Assembly: GCA_902776765.1 (NCBI GenBank)
Contig: CACYRP010000007.1
Location: 1-64,000 of the forward strand
Direction: 5' to 3'
Origin: Fibrobacter succinogenes
GTDB taxonomy: Bacteria > Fibrobacterota > Fibrobacteria > Fibrobacterales > Fibrobacteraceae
Length of the DNA stretch: 64,000 bases
Shown here piece by piece: positions 61,682-64,000 of the stretch. The position numbers and the translations under genes are program-made. Under the pieces are notes generated by a model. That model had not been told where the DNA came from, ran no database searches, and worked only from the letters and a program-made list of their open reading frames with translations. Each line of letters begins with the position of its first letter. The stretch's first letter is position 1.

Positions 61682-62545
61682 CTAAATGCTGATTTCTCCT
61701 TTAAACACTTCTTCCGCAGGGCCAGTCATCAAAACAGGGCCATCTTCTTCATGCTTGATGTGCAAAACGCCACCGTCAAGAACAACATCTGCCTCGACGC
61801 CCACGCGGCCCGTACGCTGGGCCGCAACGAGGGTGGCGCAGCTGCCAGTACCACAAGCCATCGTCACGCCGCACCCTCGTTCCCAAACCCGCATGCGGAT
61901 TTGCGTGGGCGAAATCACCTGAGCAAATTCAATGTTGCATCGATCCGGGAACTGCTTATCGACTTCTAAAATGCTTCCCCATTTTTCAAGCTGAATCTTT
62001 TCGATATCATCAACAAAAATGACCGCGTGCGGGTTCCCCATGGAAACCGTCTCCGCGGTAAAATCATAGCAGTCTGCCGTAAGCTTAATCGAGCCAAGGA
62101 ACGTCCTCGGATGTCCCATGTCAACGCACACGCGACCATCGTCCAAAAGCGTCGGACGAACAAGACCGCTCTTCGTGTGCAAATTGAAAACCTTCGTGTC
62201 TTCGGACTTTGCAAGACCGCGACTACGGATAAACTTCGCCACACAACGCGTAGCGTTTCCGCACATAGCCGCTTCCGATCCATCCGCATTGAAAATTCTC
62301 ATTTCAAAATCGACGCCGTTTGCAACAGCCTTTGATGCAGGACCCGCACCGCCGACACCGTTTAGCACAAGGCAGCCCTCGCCATCCATGGGAGTCACAA
62401 GGACCACGCCATCGGCACCAATACCGAAACGGCGGTCGCAAAGTTTAATGATACGCTGTTCAAACCCGCTGCCAAAATCCAGCGCTTCACCCGGTTCCAG
62501 GAGCACGAAATCGTTACCCAACCCGGTCCATTTTGAAAAATTCAT
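61682..62545 (-). CDS. dapF: Diaminopimelate epimerase
   Basis: The 287-residue PLP-independent epimerase turns LL- into meso-diaminopimelate. It has the start MNFSKWTGLGNDFVLLEPGE, DRRFGIGADGVVLV and the two catalytic cysteines in MCGNATRCVAKF (about residue 100) and MACGTGSCATLVAA (about 240). ATG 62545 is chosen because the conserved NFSKWTGLGNDF begins there; no strong ribosome-binding site is present. A good sigma-54 promoter and a large palindromic operator lie directly upstream, which is not usual for dapF. Probably first gene of dapF-dapL-activator. Confidence 0.94.
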   Translation of the reverse strand: MNFSKWTGLGNDFVLLEPGEALDFGSGFEQRIIKLCDRRFGIGADGVVLVTPMDGEGCLVLNGVGGAGPASKAVANGVDFEMRIFNADGSEAAMCGNATRCVAKFIRSRGLAKSEDTKVFNLHTKSGLVRPTLLDDGRVCVDMGHPRTFLGSIKLTADCYDFTAETVSMGNPHAVIFVDDIEKIQLEKWGSILEVDKQFPDRCNIEFAQVISPTQIRMRVWERGCGVTMACGTGSCATLVAAQRTGRVGVEADVVLDGGVLHIKHEEDGPVLMTGPAEEVFKGEISI

Positions 62546-62587
62546 AAGCACATTCCGTGAAAGGAGGTTTAATTTACCGCCCCCTAT

Positions 62588-62605
62588 ATGCAAAGAACGT
62601 GCCAA
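62588..62605 (-). promoter_or_regulatory. Sigma-54 promoter of dapF
   Basis: On the minus strand TTGGCACGTTCTTTGCAT matches the -24/-12 consensus, with GG-N10-GC. It lies 42 bases before the dapF ATG. Confidence 0.87.
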
Positions 62606-62689
62606 TTTTACAGAAATTGTTAAAATTGCTGAATTTACGCTAAAAACGGCAATTTTAAGGAATTATTCTGTATTTTACAAAATCCAAGC

Positions 62690-62737
62690 TTTACAATAAA
62701 TGTAAAATTAAACATTTAATTTTACATTTATTGTAAA
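62690..62737. promoter_or_regulatory. 48-bp perfect palindrome with two TTACA-N5-TGTAA operators
   Basis: Arms of 23 bases each (starting TTTACAATAAATG, ending CATTTATTGTAAA) surround the two-base centre CA with no mismatch. Each arm includes one operator: TTACA-ATAAA-TGTAA (62691-62705) and TTACA-TTTAT-TGTAA (62722-62736), 31 bases apart from start to start, or about three helical turns. They lie 85 and 116 bases upstream of the dapF promoter, as expected for paired enhancer sites. It could also act as a hairpin ending the 62812 transcript. Confidence 0.65.
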
Positions 62738-62811
62738 ATATTATGCAATTATCCCATAACATTTTAGGTCTGTTTTCAAAATATTGAAAAACAAAAAACT
62801 TTTTCAACCCA

Positions 62812-63291
62812 TCAACGATAGACACTGCTTAACGGCTGATCCCAAGGATAATTTTCAACAGAAGAATCGGGCGTTTCTACAGGAATCACAAACTCGCTAG
62901 GAAATTTTCCAAAATCAATACAAATCAAAAACACAGGAAACACAAAAGCAAATATGAAACTCAACGATCTATTCCCAGCTTCAAGCTCTTCCCTTTCCTC
63001 TTTCTTCGTTTTCCCCGTAAACCAATCGCGTTCATCATCACGACTGTGGTCAATTTCTTGCTTTTGGCGATGTACATAAGCGGCACCATAAACAACATTA
63101 TCTTTTTTCGCTTCTAAATACATTTCACTTTCGGCCGTACTTTCAATAGTGCAAGCATCGCTTGCCGAACACACCAATTCACCATTCCTGTAAATAGAAT
63201 AATCCCCAGCCCCATCCGAAACGCGAACGCGGACATAAGAAGAGCAACCAACAAACCACAGCATCAAAAACAATAAACTAATCTTTCTCAT
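62812..63291 (-). CDS. Small lipoprotein with C-terminal membrane segment
   Basis: The protein has 159 residues with a lipobox after MRKISLLFLMLWFVGCSS (Cys16). The mature N-terminal part is strand-like (YVRVRVSDGAGDYSIYRNGE) and holds a Cys pair (CSASDACTI). A charged stretch (RDWFTGKTKKEEREELEAG) leads to a hydrophobic segment (LSFIFAFVFPVFLICIDFG). PEGA-like surface lipoproteins look similar, but no family is certain. Its ATG overlaps the stop of the upstream gene (ATGA), so both are one operon. Confidence 0.65.
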   Translation of the reverse strand: MRKISLLFLMLWFVGCSSYVRVRVSDGAGDYSIYRNGELVCSASDACTIESTAESEMYLEAKKDNVVYGAAYVHRQKQEIDHSRDDERDWFTGKTKKEEREELEAGNRSLSFIFAFVFPVFLICIDFGKFPSEFVIPVETPDSSVENYPWDQPLSSVYR

Positions 63292-64000
63292 ACACCAAAC
63301 TTCACCATAACAGAAAAACCATGAACAATACTTTTCGAGCCATCAAGAATATCCTTCTGTTTATAAAGTTCCCTAAAATACCGAGACTCAAGCATAATGT
63401 GGATTTCATTTTTCATTTTCATCGAAAGTCCCATTTCTAAAAAATAACCCGGAGTATGCCCCGTTTCGCTAAAGGGCTCTTTGACCTTTACGCCATACAT
63501 TTTTTCGACTTCCTTTTCTATTTCCGTTGAAAAAATTGCGTAATTCATACCCGCTCCTAAATAGGGAACCACAAAACGATGACCAAACATATACGCTACA
63601 GAAAATGAAATACCCATCATGGAACCTCGCACACCTTTAGGCTTTGATCCTAAATAAGCAATGTCCAAATCCATCGCCAACTTGAAGGATTCCACATTAA
63701 ACTGTATAAAAGGTTCATAATTGTAATCCACAAAACGATTCAGAGAAATCAAGCCCATGGCACCAAAACCGAACCCGCAAATAAATTCATTTTCCCACGC
63801 ATTCATTCTACGAACAACACGTTTTACAATAGGAACAAACCCCTCAGGCGAATAAGCTATGTGACCATAAGACCAAAGGATTTCGCCACTGTCGTTCATC
63901 TTTTCAAAAACAACAACAACTCCTTTTTCTTTTAAGATCAACTTTATTTGCAATAAAAAATCGCAATCAGATTTATTGGAGACAATTTCATCACCTTCAT
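63288..64000 (-). CDS. Partial gene, probable outer-membrane beta-barrel protein
   Basis: The frame is open to the window edge, so the N-terminus is missing; 237 complete codons precede the stop. The visible part begins EGDEIVSNKSDCDFLLQIKL. From about the middle it alternates in amphipathic strands with many Gly and aromatic residues (GFGFGAMGLISLNRFVDYNY, VAYMFGHRFVVPYLGAGMNY). It ends VHGFSVMVKFGV, a typical last barrel strand. Family unknown. It is translationally coupled to the lipoprotein gene downstream. Confidence 0.6.
   Translation of the reverse strand, partial: EGDEIVSNKSDCDFLLQIKLILKEKGVVVVFEKMNDSGEILWSYGHIAYSPEGFVPIVKRVVRRMNAWENEFICGFGFGAMGLISLNRFVDYNYEPFIQFNVESFKLAMDLDIAYLGSKPKGVRGSMMGISFSVAYMFGHRFVVPYLGAGMNYAIFSTEIEKEVEKMYGVKVKEPFSETGHTPGYFLEMGLSMKMKNEIHIMLESRYFRELYKQKDILDGSKSIVHGFSVMVKFGV

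Overview
The window looks like a chromosome segment from a Fibrobacter-type bacterium (gut cellulose degrader, phylum Fibrobacterota). The main reason is a tandem pair of secreted GH9 cellulases that end in an almost identical basic tail (..RFDLKGHRVK), one with a serine-rich linker. A type III glutamine synthetase, many signal-peptide proteins of unknown function and many short intergenic hairpin repeats fit this. No intact rRNA, tRNA, insertion sequence, phage or CRISPR array is visible.

Layout. 0-4 kb: end of a probable acyl-CoA dehydrogenase, an Fe-S flavodoxin-like reductase, a small outer-membrane-like protein, a cupin and the site-2 protease RseP. 3.8-10.2 kb: a secreted-protein block with a very large CLCA-like protein (zincin HExxHxxxGxxDEY plus a von Willebrand A domain) and a PDZ protein, flanked by two paralogous small secreted proteins. 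10.3-14.5 kb: the two GH9 cellulases. 14.7-32.8 kb: a Wzx/Wzy-type surface polysaccharide locus. It has UDP-glucose dehydrogenase, a UDP-glucuronate-epimerase-like enzyme, about six glycosyltransferases, two acyltransferases, a sugar aminotransferase, polymerase, flippase and UDP-galactopyranose mutase. Its middle is strikingly A/T-rich, starts next to a 28-base tRNA fragment, and is interrupted by an AlbA_2-type ATPase gene. 32.8-34.6 kb: an AAA-ATPase-like/PD-(D/E)XK protein with the decayed start of a relative just upstream.

35-62.7 kb is dominated by nitrogen and glutamine metabolism: CTP synthase, P-II, ammonium transporter, PurF, glutamine-dependent NadE, both glutamate synthase subunits, an FNT channel, type III glutamine synthetase, a GAF-AAA+-Fis sigma-54 activator, DapL and DapF. 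Five of six transcription starts examined here carry well-formed sigma-54 (-24/-12) promoters and one carries a near match. A 15-bp inverted repeat TTACA-N5-TGTAA recurs 40-140 bp upstream of them. I read this as one sigma-54 nitrogen regulon whose activator is encoded in the window and may be co-transcribed with its target dapF. The 3' untranslated region of the glutamine synthetase gene holds a tandemly duplicated RNA structure whose two copies show compensatory base changes.

Interspersed at 49.8-55.8 kb are superoxide dismutase, a pair of paralogous lipoproteins around it, a three-gene operon of modular cysteine-rich secreted proteins, and a broken copy of the 5' end of the superoxide dismutase gene. 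The right edge holds a lipoprotein and a partial barrel-like protein.
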